Source: Acanthosepion pharaonis
Taxonomy: Eukaryota; Mollusca; Cephalopoda; Sepiida; Sepiidae
DNA: 64,000 nt
Direction of reading: 5' to 3'
Assembly (NCBI GenBank): GCA_903632075.3
Contig: CAHIKZ030000058.1
Location: 2,251,001-2,315,000 of the forward strand
The number at the start of each line of letters is the position of its first letter. Position 1 is the first letter of the stretch. Shown here one piece after another: positions 48,298 through 58,745 of this stretch. Under the pieces are notes generated by a model that made no database searches, was not told where the DNA came from, and saw nothing but the letters and a program-made list of their open reading frames with translations. Position numbers and translations under genes: made by a program.

Positions 48298-49149
48298 ATT
48301 GTGTCTTTGTTTGTGGGCGCGCGCGCATAGGTGTGATTGTGTGCACATTTAAAGGCATAAACATATGTAAGTCACTTACACACAGCTCAGCCATAAGTAC
48401 ATACATTCCTAACACGCATGTAAAGTCATACGCAGCCAGTGTGTGACAGACAGAGAGTTGTATTTTCTTTTAAAAGACTGTCCTTATTGTGACTGCTTTC
48501 TTCTTCCATTTTAGCTATTGTTATAATCAGCAATAGCACCTTCACGTTTTTATCACTCTCCTGACATCATCAATATTACGCAAAAATAAAATAAAACAAA
48601 ACATGGCACCCATTCACTTTACAGCTGTCTGTCGCGTGTGAGTAACGGAGGTGATATTGTGTTGGGAAGCGGCGAGGTACCGATCGACCTACCGCGGCTA
48701 TCTTTGATTGAACGGCGATATACCGTCCCATTTAAAGTGTCATATTCAGCTACTAATTCGGCCAGATCAAGGCGGCCGAACTTCCGCCGTGAAGGCTACA
48801 GCTGGCACGCGCAACGCACATTACCAAGGGCGTTTATTTCCGGATCGTCTTCGCCATAGACCGACTGTAAAACAGATGCTTCTTCAACTAAGGTTAAGCA
48901 CTTATGTACATCACGAACACTTACTGACTCGACGTAAAATATTATTAAGAGCAGTACCCGTGAAACGTTCACGATATTTACTATGTTTACGAATTATGAT
49001 AATTCTAAATTTAATGATTAAATACATTCATAAAATCTCCTTGAATATACTTCTTCAACTAGTTGTTTCAGGGGCATCAATCTTCAATACCTGGAGGTAG
49101 CAAAGACTTCATCATCATCGTCATCATTGTCCTTCTACTTCTTCTTCTT
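48298..49149. other. Unassigned stretch with a GC-richer section
   Basis: 48620-48900 is GC-richer and CpG-containing with two overlapping short frames lacking recognisable similarity. (CATCAT)-like and (TTC)-like short runs lie near 49105-49160. Confidence 0.4.
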
Positions 49150-49440
49150 CATCTTCTTCAACTATGTACCGTGTCACCCCCCTCCCGTGACGTAGATGAT
49201 CATGGCTCTCCATAACGTTCTTTCCTTTGAAGATCTTAAATATGGCAGATTTGTTATTTCTCCTAAACCGTGTTCCGCCACCCATTTAGTCAAGCTCACT
49301 AAGTATGTTATGCGTTGGTTTCTTCTGTCCCTCTTGAATTTATAATTAGTCCTGTGGGTATCAGATTTTCCAAGCATTCTTTCCTTGTTAATAGCAATAG
49401 AAATTTCAACTGTCTCTTCTTGATGTTATCTTTTTATTTC
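49150..49440 (-). pseudogene. LINE ORF2 C-terminal fragment
   Basis: The minus strand reads DNIKKRQLKFLLL (49395-49438), then KFKRDRRNQRITYLVSLTKW, VAEHGLGEITNLPYL and ERTLWRAMIIYVTGG. It is the same C-terminal layout as the remnant at 11375-11755. One frameshift separates the two pieces. It abuts the plus-strand LINE that follows, back to back. Confidence 0.8.
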
Positions 49441-50900
49441 CTTTTTGCTCTGGCGGTTCTGCAATTTTGTGTTAAATGATTGTAAGAATTCTGTTTCTCC
49501 TCTCTTCATCCAATTTGAGGTGCTAGAATCTGCTGCTAAAGCAGAATATTTTGCTTGGAATTTCTCCTCAGTTTCTTCTCTTGACTCATCTGGACTATCT
49601 TTAACCGACTTTCCATTTAGAACTGAATCTCTCTTGAGTGGTATGCATATAACTCTATCCATGGTTTCTGAAGTAATCTCTAATCTGGATCCTCAAAAAG
49701 CATGTGGCTCCTGTTCTTCCTATACTCCTTGCTGCTTCTTGATTTCTTTTTTGATAGAAATCCTGTTCTGTAGTTCCTCTCTTTAAGAACTCTGGTGAAT
49801 CGTCTGATCCTACTACCTATTGGCCCGTTAGGTTTCTACATCTTTCTTCGGCATTGTACTAGAGGCTCTAATTAATTCTAATTTATTTAGGCATCTTGCA
49901 TTCCAGGATCTTCTTTCAGGTAAGCAACATGGTTTTCAATCGTTTAGGTCAACATCTGATATAATAACAATTATTTCTGAACGAGTTTACCAAGCTTTAA
50001 ATAAGAATTGTGAAGCTCCGATTGTTCTGTTGGATATCTCGAAGACATTTGACAGGGTTTGGCATAGCGGTCTTCTTCACAAATTTAAAGAATATAATAT
50101 ATCTGGAAGAAATTTTTAAACTGATTAAGTCGTTCTTATCAAATCTCGAAATGAAAGTTATCTTGAATGGCCACTCTTCTAGATCTTTTAGTCTTAATGC
50201 AGGTGTTACCCAGAGCACTATATTTGGACCTACGTTGTTCTTAATAATCAGTTCTCAGTTCGGTAACTATACTGATGACACAACTATTGACTCCCGTCTT
50301 AATAGTAAGTATGATCGCTTCAATAAGTGAAAATTGGCACCTGATCTAAAAATTGATAAATGGGACAAAGAATGGCTTGTTAATTTTAAGGTTTCCAAAA
50401 CGAAACTGATCTCTTTTCAACGTCTGAGAGAAGCTTTTTTTAACTTCCATAAGCATGCCTGGTACAAACTTCCAAACTTCCATCTGGTCTGGTGCTACAC
50501 CTATATATTTAGAGATTCCTGATAAAATCCAGAGAAGAATCTGCAATGTTACTGGCCCTGACCTGGCATCTCAAGTTCAGTCCCTTTTCCACCCTCGTAA
50601 AGTAGCTTCGCTGTGAGTTTTCTATAAATACTTTCATGTTAATTGTTCTGATGACCTATCCTATTATGGTAATCAGACTTTATGAATTTGAACCCAGTAG
50701 TGCATTAGTGGCAATACTGCGTCAGTTTACAGGTGAAATAGCTAAATATAACCGTAAGTTCTATGCTAACACTTTCTTCTCTTTCGCTACACGTCTTTGG
50801 GAATCTATTCCGGTTTCTTGCATTCCAGTCAACTTTCTCTATGTCAATCGTTATAGTCTTTCTTCTAAATTGTTTTTCATTGCCTTCTACCATTAATGGT
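49441..50900 (+). pseudogene. LINE reverse transcriptase, jockey/CR1-group-like, nearly whole RT domain
   Basis: Ordered RT motifs spread over three frames: LDPQKACG (49685-49708), SDPTTYWPV, KQHGFQSFRSTSD (about 49921-49960), VLLDISKTFDRVWHSGLLHK (catalytic Asp in DISKTFD at 50033-50053), VILNGHSSRSFSLNAGVTQS then GPTLFLI (about 50158-50253), and YTDDTTID (50268-50291, the FADD box with Ala changed to Thr). FATRLWESIPVSCIPVNF (about 50785-50840) is the usual post-RT terminus. Several stops and frameshifts show it is dead. The endonuclease half is missing. Confidence 0.85.
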
Positions 50901-50984
50901 ATATTTTGCTCGTATTTTCTAATATTCTTTAAACACTTGCGTCTTAGTAGCTTTATTGCCATGCTTGGGGTGAACATTAACTCT

Positions 50985-51073
50985 GATGACATTAAATCGG
51001 TTGGGTTTCTAACCTGTTTTGAGGCATTCGGATGTCTAGCCGCACTGAGGAGTTGTGATACAACGAAACACTA

Positions 51074-51112
<39 letters not shown>
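50985..51112 (+). mobile_element. SINE family 2 partial copy with (TA)n tail
   Basis: Shares AAATCGGTTGGG, GGCATTCGGATGTCTAG and CGCACTGAGGAG with the copies at 51971 and 52250. It lacks the tRNA-like head. The (TA)n at 51077-51112 is its tail, into which the Helitron is inserted. Confidence 0.8.
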
Positions 51113-51115
<3 letters not shown>

Positions 51116-51896
51116 TACTTATTATAAAACACAGATTGTGTGTGTGTGTGCGTGTGTGTGTGTGTGTGTAACGTTTATATATTGGATCGGATTTCCTACA
51201 TTTTTCAACCGATTTCAACAAAACTTCACAGGACTACATAAAATTACCTTGTGGTGGTTCTAACAGCGCCAAAAATGGGGAAAATACAATTGTTTTTGCA
51301 CAAAATCAATTTGAAAACACTATTAAGAGACATCGTGAAAATGGAAGGCGGACAACTCACATCGGGTTGTTTTGTGTGTGGGTTCCTTTAAATATGATTT
51401 TTAAAAACAAAAATACTTTTTTTGGCAGGTATTTCCTATATTTTTCAACACAAAATGTACGTTAACAAATAAAACAAAAATTCAACAGTTATTTTTTTTT
51501 TTTCCTGCATAATGGGTTGACTAAATCGCAGTCGGGCAGAGTCTCTTTCAATTTCTTATTCCTATCTTGTCTTCCGGTACCACATTTTTATGGTTTAGTT
51601 TTTTTAATATTCAGAATGCTTCAGAATGCTTTAAAATTCCATTAATAAGACAATTATTTATAATAAAATTCTATTCAATCGGGAGACTCATAACGATTGA
51701 AAACAATGTTTTTGTTTGAGTTTGGGTTTGACCAATTCGTAAAAAAAAAAAAAAAAAAAAAACTAATTAAGACATGCGTGTCCTTCAACCTTAAACAATA
51801 ATCTTTGTCAATTTTATTTTTCAGTCTTTATGATGGTGGATACTTGATCTATCTCTTACTGTTATATCCCCGGGCAACGCCGGGCTTTACCGCTAG
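51113..51896 (+). mobile_element. Non-autonomous Helitron, apparently complete (784 bp)
   Basis: Starts with TC at 51113 after an A (TCTTACTTATTATAAAACAC, then a GT-rich run). It ends with CTAG at 51893-51896 followed by T. A GC hairpin, CCCGG/CCGGG at 51869-51873 and 51880-51884, lies 8 bp before CTAG. These are the defining terminal features of Helitrons (5'-TC, 3' hairpin plus CTRR, insertion between A and T, no TIR or TSD). There is no Rep/helicase coding sequence. It lies within (TA)n that continues on both sides. Confidence 0.85.
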
Positions 51897-51904
51897 TATA
51901 TATA

Positions 51905-51942
<38 letters not shown>
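51897..51942 (+). repeat. (TA)n microsatellite, right flank of the Helitron
   Basis: Continuation of the (TA)n at 51077-51112 across the insertion. Confidence 0.97.
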
Positions 51943-51947
<5 letters not shown>

Positions 51948-51970
51948 GTGTTGTGCGGCATTGTCATTTC

Positions 51971-52128
51971 AATACAGTACGCTAAATTTAGTTGTTTCAT
52001 TCCATCGAATGAAGATATCTCAGTAGTAGAAAATCTGACTTACACCAAATCGGTTGGGATCCTGGTTTGATGCATTCGTATGTCTAGTCTCACTGAGGAG
52101 CTGTGATACTGTCTGCGAATGACATAAT
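51971..52128 (+). mobile_element. SINE family 2, copy A
   Basis: tRNA-like head with box A-like TATCTCAGTAGTAGAAA (about 52015-52031) and box B-like GGGATCCTGGTTTGA, then the family body to CTGCGAATGACA. About 80-85% similar by eye to copy B 280 bp downstream. Confidence 0.8.
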
Positions 52129-52249
52129 TGAGCACTGTTGAATGAGAAGCTAATTCTATAAACAACAGCCACCTGCGCTAATGCAGAGGTCTTCACTAAA
52201 ATGAATAGAGCTCTTTGGCTGATTGGAATTTGTTTACATTCGTAAAAAC

Positions 52250-52404
52250 AATACGCTAGATTTAGCAGTTTCATTCTGTCGAATGAAGATAGCTCAGTGG
52301 TAGAAACTCTGACTGACACCAAATCGAATGATTTTCAATCCTGGCTTGAGACATTAGGATGTCTAGTCGCACTGAGGAGCGGCGAAACAGTACTGTCTGC
52401 GAAT

Positions 52405-52475
<71 letters not shown>
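52250..52475 (+). mobile_element. SINE family 2, copy B with (CA)n-(TA)n tail
   Basis: A clear Pol III head: box A TAGCTCAGTGGTAGA at 52290-52304 and box B-like GATTTTCAATCC at 52330-52341. The body ends CTGCGAATGACA, then (CA)n at 52404-52442 and (TA)n at 52444-52475. This is the best reference copy in the window. The tRNA of origin was not determined. Confidence 0.88.
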
Positions 52476-52478
<3 letters not shown>

Positions 52479-52570
52479 ATATCTCCATTCAAATATGTTT
52501 CATTGAATAATATAAACATATTATGTCTGTTTATTTTATCATAAGCAGTTTCTTGATGTTATAAAATTCA

Positions 52571-52585
52571 TAAAGATAGCTCAGT

Positions 52586-52638
<53 letters not shown>
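52571..52638 (+). mobile_element. SINE family 2 head fragment fused to (TA)n
   Basis: AAAGATAGCTCAGTGGTA (box A) runs directly into (TA)n at 52588-52638. The remainder of the SINE is missing. Confidence 0.7.
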
Positions 52639-52640
<2 letters not shown>

Positions 52641-53163
52641 ATTTGTCGTTCCCCACTATAGTAATTTTTATGCCAAAGATCAATAAAATATGTTAATTAG
52701 TCTAATATTTTCCTATTTTTTTTTAAATGGCAGGGTTGTTAAATAAATTATATAATAGGAACTCACGTTATAAACCTCAAATAATCATTATAGCTATGTC
52801 CCTCGTAAAAAGAATTCTCAAACATAAATCTATCGAGATAGTTGTTCACACATAAAAAACTACCTACATTAATCTGAGATATTTTAGTTTTAAATCAAAA
52901 ATTTAAAAATCAAATCACCTTATATGAAATATTAAATTTACACTATTAGCTTGAAGTTAAAATTAAAATAAAGGCTTCAATACAATAGACTACCCACAAT
53001 GCACCAGTGACCTGTATATATAAATAGTCGAGCCTAAACCCAATGCATAAGGTCTGTGGATAGCGTTTAAACTTAACAATGAGAGTCGTCGCTGGGTGTT
53101 GAATTCTATATTTACATACGCTCTATATTGAGCAATTTAACCCATAAATATAGTATACCTTAC

Positions 53164-53166
<3 letters not shown>
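52639..53166. other. Unassigned stretch ending in a repeat shared with 63.8 kb
   Basis: 53085-53166 (GTCGTCGCTGGGTG, CCATAAATATAGTATACCTT) is similar to 63781-63880. Otherwise AT-rich without gene signal. Confidence 0.45.

Positions 53167-53218
<52 letters not shown>
53167..53218 (+). repeat. (TA)n microsatellite, left flank of the mariner
   Basis: Pure TA run ending directly at the transposon terminus. Confidence 0.97.
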
Positions 53219-53221
<3 letters not shown>

Positions 53222-54734
53222 TGTATCAAATTATTTGTACAAACTTTGTGGACAGTTCCTGACACTAAAATAAGGTAAAATATCGTTGTACCTCAACACA
53301 CCAACTCATAACAAATGTTCAAAATGGCTTCCGCTTGTTTCTACACGCACATGCACCCGTCGGATCATTGACTGGCGGAGTCTTTCAAATACTCCTACAC
53401 AGTGTCGATTGGTTTAGCAGGCCACCATAAAACGTTGATGAATCGTCTTTGCATTAAATATCTCCTGCCTAGACCAATTGGTTTAGGACTGAGGGCGGGA
53501 AACGTGCAGGCAATGAAACCGTTGTCCTCTTCCTATCTCTATTTCATGATAGATGCATAGCGAACAGTGTTCTAAAATGTGCTGGAGCTTTATCATGCAT
53601 GAAACACGTTTTCGTATTAGCAGAGATACATCCCCTAGCAGGTCTGGAAGTGTTTTCGAAATAATGTGCCTGTAGACAGCTCCTGTAAGACGTGCCGGGA
53701 GAACATATGGACTTACCAGACAGTCATCTGCAATTCCAGTTGACATATTAAGCGTAAACTGATGCTAGTACCTTGCCTGTATTGTACCATGTGGATTTCG
53801 ATCTGCCTGCAAATTTAGGTTGTGTGAATATTTTATTTCATCTCTTCCAAATGATGCCTAATCGGTAAACAACATGGAAGAAACAAACAACGTATCGACA
53901 TTTTGTGCAACAAACCATTAGCAAACGTTCTCCAGTGGTTATTGACCAGAAGGCGAAAGACCCTCCACATGTTGCAAATAATACGGATACAGGAGCTGCT
54001 CTTGAAGTACCCTCAATGAGATATTATGATACCTGAATCGTCTCCAACTGCCTGTAGACAGTATTCTCTCTGGTCAGAATGACGTTCATCCTTGATTCAT
54101 AATTAGTAGTGGTACGGATTCTGTGTCAACAGCGCGTTGCTAAACAGCAGAAAATGTTGGATGTCTCGGCTTCTTTCAGTCTGAAAACGCAAACAAATAT
54201 GGCTGTCCAGCCTTTCTTTCATTATCATTGATATGTAAAAATCATATCTGTCCGCTCAAAATATGAATATTCTGCCATTGTTAAACGAAACACTTCTCAG
54301 GTATCTCACTACTACACACCTTAAATGTTAAAGACAGACTAACCATATGTGCAGACGAATGACAAATATAACCTAGTCTAGATGGTAACACAGCGCCATC
54401 TACCGTAAAGTATAGTTAAACTTGTTATATACCGTACCTGTGAACACTAATGGTTATGTCCCAAACCTCATAAATATGTTGCCTAAGTAGGCCACCATTA
54501 ACAGTGGTTTAGCTACTTTACGCTGCTGCTGAGTATTTTATTTTGTTGATGTTTTAAAGATTACCATTTCATTTCCAATCTCTGATTATTCATCATTCAG
54601 TAAGCCTTCCTAGATTACAAGAAAATTTAATAACTGAAAACGAATGATTTATCGACATATATATTTATATTGAGTTCTGTCCTTATTTTCCTTTGAGGAA
54701 CCCTCCCCAAATTTTGCAAATCTATATGTGATAC

Positions 54735-54738
<4 letters not shown>
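53219..54738 (-). mobile_element. Full-length Tc1/mariner-superfamily transposon in (TA)n
   Basis: Terminal inverted repeats: TGGTGTATCAAATTATTTG at the left; the right end read in reverse starts GGGTGTATCACATATAG. The target TA is present on both sides (53217-53218 and 54739-54740), and both flanks are (TA)n. The total is 1520 bp. It encodes one degenerate transposase on the minus strand. Confidence 0.88.
53306..54278 (-). pseudogene. Tc1/mariner (IS630-related) transposase, degenerate
   Basis: Read from 54278: MAEYSYFERTDMIFTYQ, typical of the N-terminus of this transposase group, then heavy decay. After that come FAGRSKSTWYNTGKV and STGIADDCLVSPYVLPARLT, GAVYRHIISKTLPDLLGDV, then a CFMHDKAPAHF segment with the second catalytic Asp (about 53560-53590). 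FPALSPKPIGL corresponds to the SPDLNPID box with the Asp lost. The end ILNICYEL corresponds to the usual FEHLL terminus, stop at 53306. The span of ~324 codons is normal for the family. At least five frame breaks. Confidence 0.85.
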
Positions 54739-54799
<61 letters not shown>

Positions 54800-54838
54800 T
54801 ATGTGTGTGTATGTGTGTGTGTGTGTGTGTGTGTGTAT
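54739..54838 (+). repeat. (TA)n-(TG)n microsatellite, right flank of the mariner
   Basis: TA run to 54798, then an interrupted TG run. Confidence 0.97.
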
Positions 54839-55040
54839 TAACAAGAAGATAAACGTTTTTTTTGAAACATGTATTTTTTTATTTTAAAATATATATTATA
54901 CTCTATTTTCCCAAATTATGGAAATAAGAGTAGAAATATATTTTAAAAATAAAAAATTCTCATTCATCCTAAAATGTTTTCTGCTTATCTTCTTTTTTAA
55001 AATATACCCTTTCCTCTCGTTGGAATAACTATAAACTCTC

Positions 55041-55042
<2 letters not shown>

Positions 55043-55137
<95 letters not shown>
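55043..55137 (+). repeat. (TA)n microsatellite, 95 bp
   Basis: Longest pure dinucleotide run in the window. A Tc1-like remnant abuts its right edge. Confidence 0.97.
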
Positions 55138-55139
<2 letters not shown>

Positions 55140-55470
55140 CAAAAGGCCACACAGCGTATTTTTTAAATTAGTTGATTTGCATTTAAAATAAGAAAATATT
55201 ATTCTACATGTTTAAAAAAAAAACGTGAGATATAATTTTTCTCATTAGAAATTTTAATATGACAAAAAGAAAAAAGCATTTTCATTAAATTTTTCTCTCC
55301 CAAAATATTCTCCTTTAATCTTGATAGCTGCAGCACAAATTTTCGCCATGTTGTAACACTTTCTCAAAGTTTAAGTTTGATAATTGATTCCATTCTTTTT
55401 TTAATGACTCTAAGATTTCGCATTCATTTTTCTCACTCTTCTTTCAAGTACCTCCGATTGTAATATGTAT
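55138..55470 (-). mobile_element. Tc1-like transposon 3' remnant
   Basis: The minus strand encodes SLKKEWNQLSN-like and MAKICAAAIKIKGEYFGRE text (frames broken), which matches the C-terminus of Tc1-type transposases. Its UTR (CATTAGAAATTTTAATATGAC) matches the remnant at 25.14-25.2 kb. The terminus AAAAGGCCACACAGCG abuts (TA)n, consistent with TA-targeted insertion. The rest of the element is missing. Confidence 0.75.
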
Positions 55471-56087
55471 ATCACGTTCGTAATCTTTATTTAAAAAATG
55501 AATCTGCATTGTTGAGTTTAAGCCAAGAATTGTATATAAAAACGCAACATAATAAATGTTATTCTGTTACACCATGAACGACCCAAACGTCGTAATGATT
55601 TATGCATTCAATTGGTTCCAACTGAATTACAACGCGAAAATGATTTATAGAGAGTATCTCTGCGATGACGCGTCTTCTGCATGGTACCCGAATGATTTTT
55701 AATCATCATTTTGATTTGGTCCTCATCACACTATGATCACCATCTGCAAACTTCTGTCTTCCAGATTAATATTTCTCCTTCAGCGACTTGCGAAGCGCTT
55801 ACAAAAGTACTCACTTATACTGCCATCTCCATAAACGGAACATAACTATCTTGATGTTTGTACAGAGAGTATTAAAAGAAAAATTATATCTCATTGACCT
55901 TCATTTATAGTTTTAACAATTAATATTCGTGATCCACACATAACTAAACTTAAGTAAACTTTATAATGACGCGGTGAAATGTCACCTTTCAGAATATGAA
56001 TATATATCATAAATTTTCGTTAAAGGTGAAGCAAAATCATGTGTTCAAATGTCACCTACTGAAAAACACTACGAACGTTTGTTTCAA

Positions 56088-56090
<3 letters not shown>
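55471..56090. other. Unassigned stretch
   Basis: No gene or repeat recognised. 55550-55850 is slightly less AT-rich. Confidence 0.4.
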
Positions 56091-56147
<57 letters not shown>

Positions 56148-56231
56148 GTGTGTGTGTGTGTGTGTGCGCCTGTGTATGTCTGTGGGTGTGCTTACAAACG
56201 TGAGTGTGTGTGTGAGTATATATATATATAT
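56091..56231 (+). repeat. (TA)n-(TG)n compound microsatellite
   Basis: TA run to 56141, then TG-rich sequence, then a short (AT)n at 56217-56231. Confidence 0.95.
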
Positions 56232-57000
56232 GTATGTGCTTGGCCGTGTGTTTCCAATAAAAATCACGTATTCAACCTTAAATGGAAGCGTGTGCGCATA
56301 TGGAACTTATATTTTTGTATATTTTAATTTATGTTTCATTCATTCTTTTTTATTTATTCCCATATGTAGTAATGTTTATCCTTATTTGTGGCTAAGTGGG
56401 TCTCGGTGAATAATTCTCTGCGTCTGTGCATTCAAATCGAATGAGAGAAAGAGATACAGAGAATACAATGAAAAAGTGAAAAGCAGTCTGTGTGCGCATG
56501 CGCATGCGCTTGCGTACACTGCGGACAAAAACCTCGTGGGCGTTCGCATTGCGAGAATGCCCCTCTCTCCGTGTCTTTTGATCTGTGCGGCTCTGTACTT
56601 TATTTTGTTGTCGCCTATTTGGGCGTGGAGATCGGGTGTTCGTCTGGATCTGTTAGATAATCGCCCGCTGAGAGCTACTCCGATGAGACAGCCTCATTTT
56701 TTTTTTATTATTCAGCATGTAATGCCAAATGTCGAACAATCGATCTGATTGCCGAAGATATCCGGAATGAAGAACGCTAGCAAAAGCAGACGGCATTTGG
56801 GCAAGAGACAGAAGAGTCAAAGAAGTACAAACACACAACAGACACAAAAAGAAAAAAAAAATGTAAAATATAAAAATGGCAAATAATAAAAAAAATAATA
56901 ACACGGCTACATGAGGAATTTTCCAGACCGAAACTGAGTCATTCCTAACAGAGACCAGTATTTTTTTTTTTATCATAACCAATACAGAATTAGAAAGATT
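56232..57000. other. Unassigned stretch, CpG-containing
   Basis: The 90-codon frame at 56476-56748 includes a hydrophobic stretch (CLLICAALYFILLSPIW) but I recognise no family. A-rich tracts lie at 56850-56895. Confidence 0.4.
56493..56510. promoter_or_regulatory. NRF1-type palindrome pair (candidate CpG promoter element)
   Basis: TGCGCATGCGCA at 56493-56504 exactly matches the NRF1 consensus half-site pair, overlapped by TGCGCATGCGCT at 56499-56510. NRF1 sites are known core-promoter elements in animals. No transcript start or gene is evident nearby, so function is unproven. Confidence 0.25.
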
Positions 57001-58105
57001 TTAAAAATAGATAGGCCTGTTAAAGCGCATAGCCACATAAAGAATGTAAAAAGCATGTACACCTCGGAAACGTAGTAAATAAAGACGGGAAGAAAGAATT
57101 GTAAGAAAGTATAAGAAATCTGAATTTACAGTCGTTAATGAGAAGAACAACTCAAGATACGAGTTACGAATTGTGGATGTTAAAATCTAGCAACTACATG
57201 AAATTTCAATATCTTGGAATTGTTACATCAGGGGACAGAAAAATGGACGCTATTGTCAGAAGACGCATTGGAATAGCATAAGCTGATCTACGAAAATTGA
57301 AGCATGAAAAATGTTACAAAGAATGTCTATCGGCTATATAATATCAATTCTACTATGGCAGGGTGAATAGAGGAAAATTCAGTAATGGAAGATTCGCTAA
57401 CGGAAAATTTTGTGATTTTGACAAGTTACGAAAATTCGGTAACTATTATATAGAAAGTCGAATGAAAATTGATTCTAGGGCCGTTCGGGAGTGAGGCTTT
57501 GGAGGCTAAGCCTCACCCCCTATATTTTTAAATAACTGTAGATCATGGGGCACAGACAAAACCCCACTTCTATAATACAAGGGCCGTACTTGCAGAAGCG
57601 GAAATATTGAAGAGACTCGACCTCCTTCCCAAATACTTAATTTTTTTTTTTTTAACTATAGGGGTCTAGATAAAATTTTCTAGATAATGTTTTTGGGGGT
57701 AAGCCTCCCACTCTCCAATATTTTTAAATAAATATCTTTTAAATAAGTATATTATTTAATTGTTATACTCTATTCTTTTCAAGCAAATAAAAACGATTCA
57801 TCTAAGTTCTTGTATCTTATTTTTAAATTATTATTTTAATAAAAATGTAGTAGATAAATTAAGTTTTAGATATTTTTTTTCTTTTTAAAGAAGGAAAAAC
57901 TATATAGCGTCATTTCTATTTAAAAAGTATAAGAGAGATGTGGACCCAAAGTTGGGACCACGGAAGGAAAACACGGAACACGGATTAGAGGTAAGAAAGA
58001 TATATTAAACAAAAAGGTTACAAAGATAGTGTAAGTGTAAGCGGAACTTACTATGTGCTAGTGTCCAATATTGGTAGTCGTACGTGGCTGATACTACGGT
58101 ATTAG

Positions 58106-58140
<35 letters not shown>

Positions 58141-58745
58141 AGTGTTATATCGCATACTTTATATAGTCCATGTTGTAGGTATGTTACGGTCTCACAAAAT
58201 CCTCACTCCTGAACAGCCCTAAAATCAATTTTCCATCGACTTTTCTTCCATAGTTACCGAACTTTCCTACCATGTCAAAATTACCGAATTTTCCGGGTAA
58301 CGGCAGTGCATGGCGGACTGTTAACTTATACAGGAAAAGAAAAGTTTAGACAACAGAGATATTGCTTTAGAGCAGAATATTAGTAATAACATGGATGGAG
58401 CTTGGAGACAATAAGGACTTTTTGACGAAAACGAAAAAAAAAAAATCCGCATAAATTCAGAAAGAGACAATAGAAACTTCTAGCACACATAAGGAGAAAA
58501 TAAGTTTTGGATAATTTAACACTCATGGAGTATATTGAACATTATAGGGACATAGGATATCAATGAGGAACCTACAAAACGAAGTTCTGTAAATGGATGA
58601 CAAAACAGCGAATGACACGGATAGTGCAAAGACTGCATGGCTAAGGGCTACAAGGGTTTGGAAGTCGGGTCGAAGCTTGATCAGCCAGGTCGCAATACAT
58701 AAAGGAAGGACAACAAAACGGCATAGAAATATTACCTGAATAGTC
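57000..58745 (+). pseudogene. LINE ORF2 3' remnant split by a MITE
   Basis: The left part (57165-57357) reads RYELRIVDVKI, then MKFQYLGIVTSG-like and RRRIGIA-like text: the V.NVEIKQVxxFKYLGSxIT..EIRRRIGIAK block of endonuclease-RT LINEs. The right part (58302-58745) continues after the insertion with a WTVN segment, MDGAWRQ-like text, KFRKRQ.KLLAHIRRK (about 58455-58500), and a terminal KWMTKQ-like segment. The two parts are collinear once 57362-58301 is removed. Frames are broken. Confidence 0.75.
57357..58306. mobile_element. 940-bp MITE with long (~100 bp) imperfect TIRs
   Basis: GGCAG at 57357-57361 and 58302-58306 is the probable target duplication. The left TIR (57372-57510; GGAAAATTC, ACGAAAATTCGGTAACTA, AAAATTGATTCTAGGGCCGT) matches the reverse of the right TIR (58186-58300; GGAAAATTCGGTAA, AAGTTCGGTAACTA, AAAATTGATTTTAGGGCTGT). 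The left arm has an extra ~36 bp. There is no transposase. The interior is AT-rich with (CT)n at 58111-58139. Confidence 0.8.
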
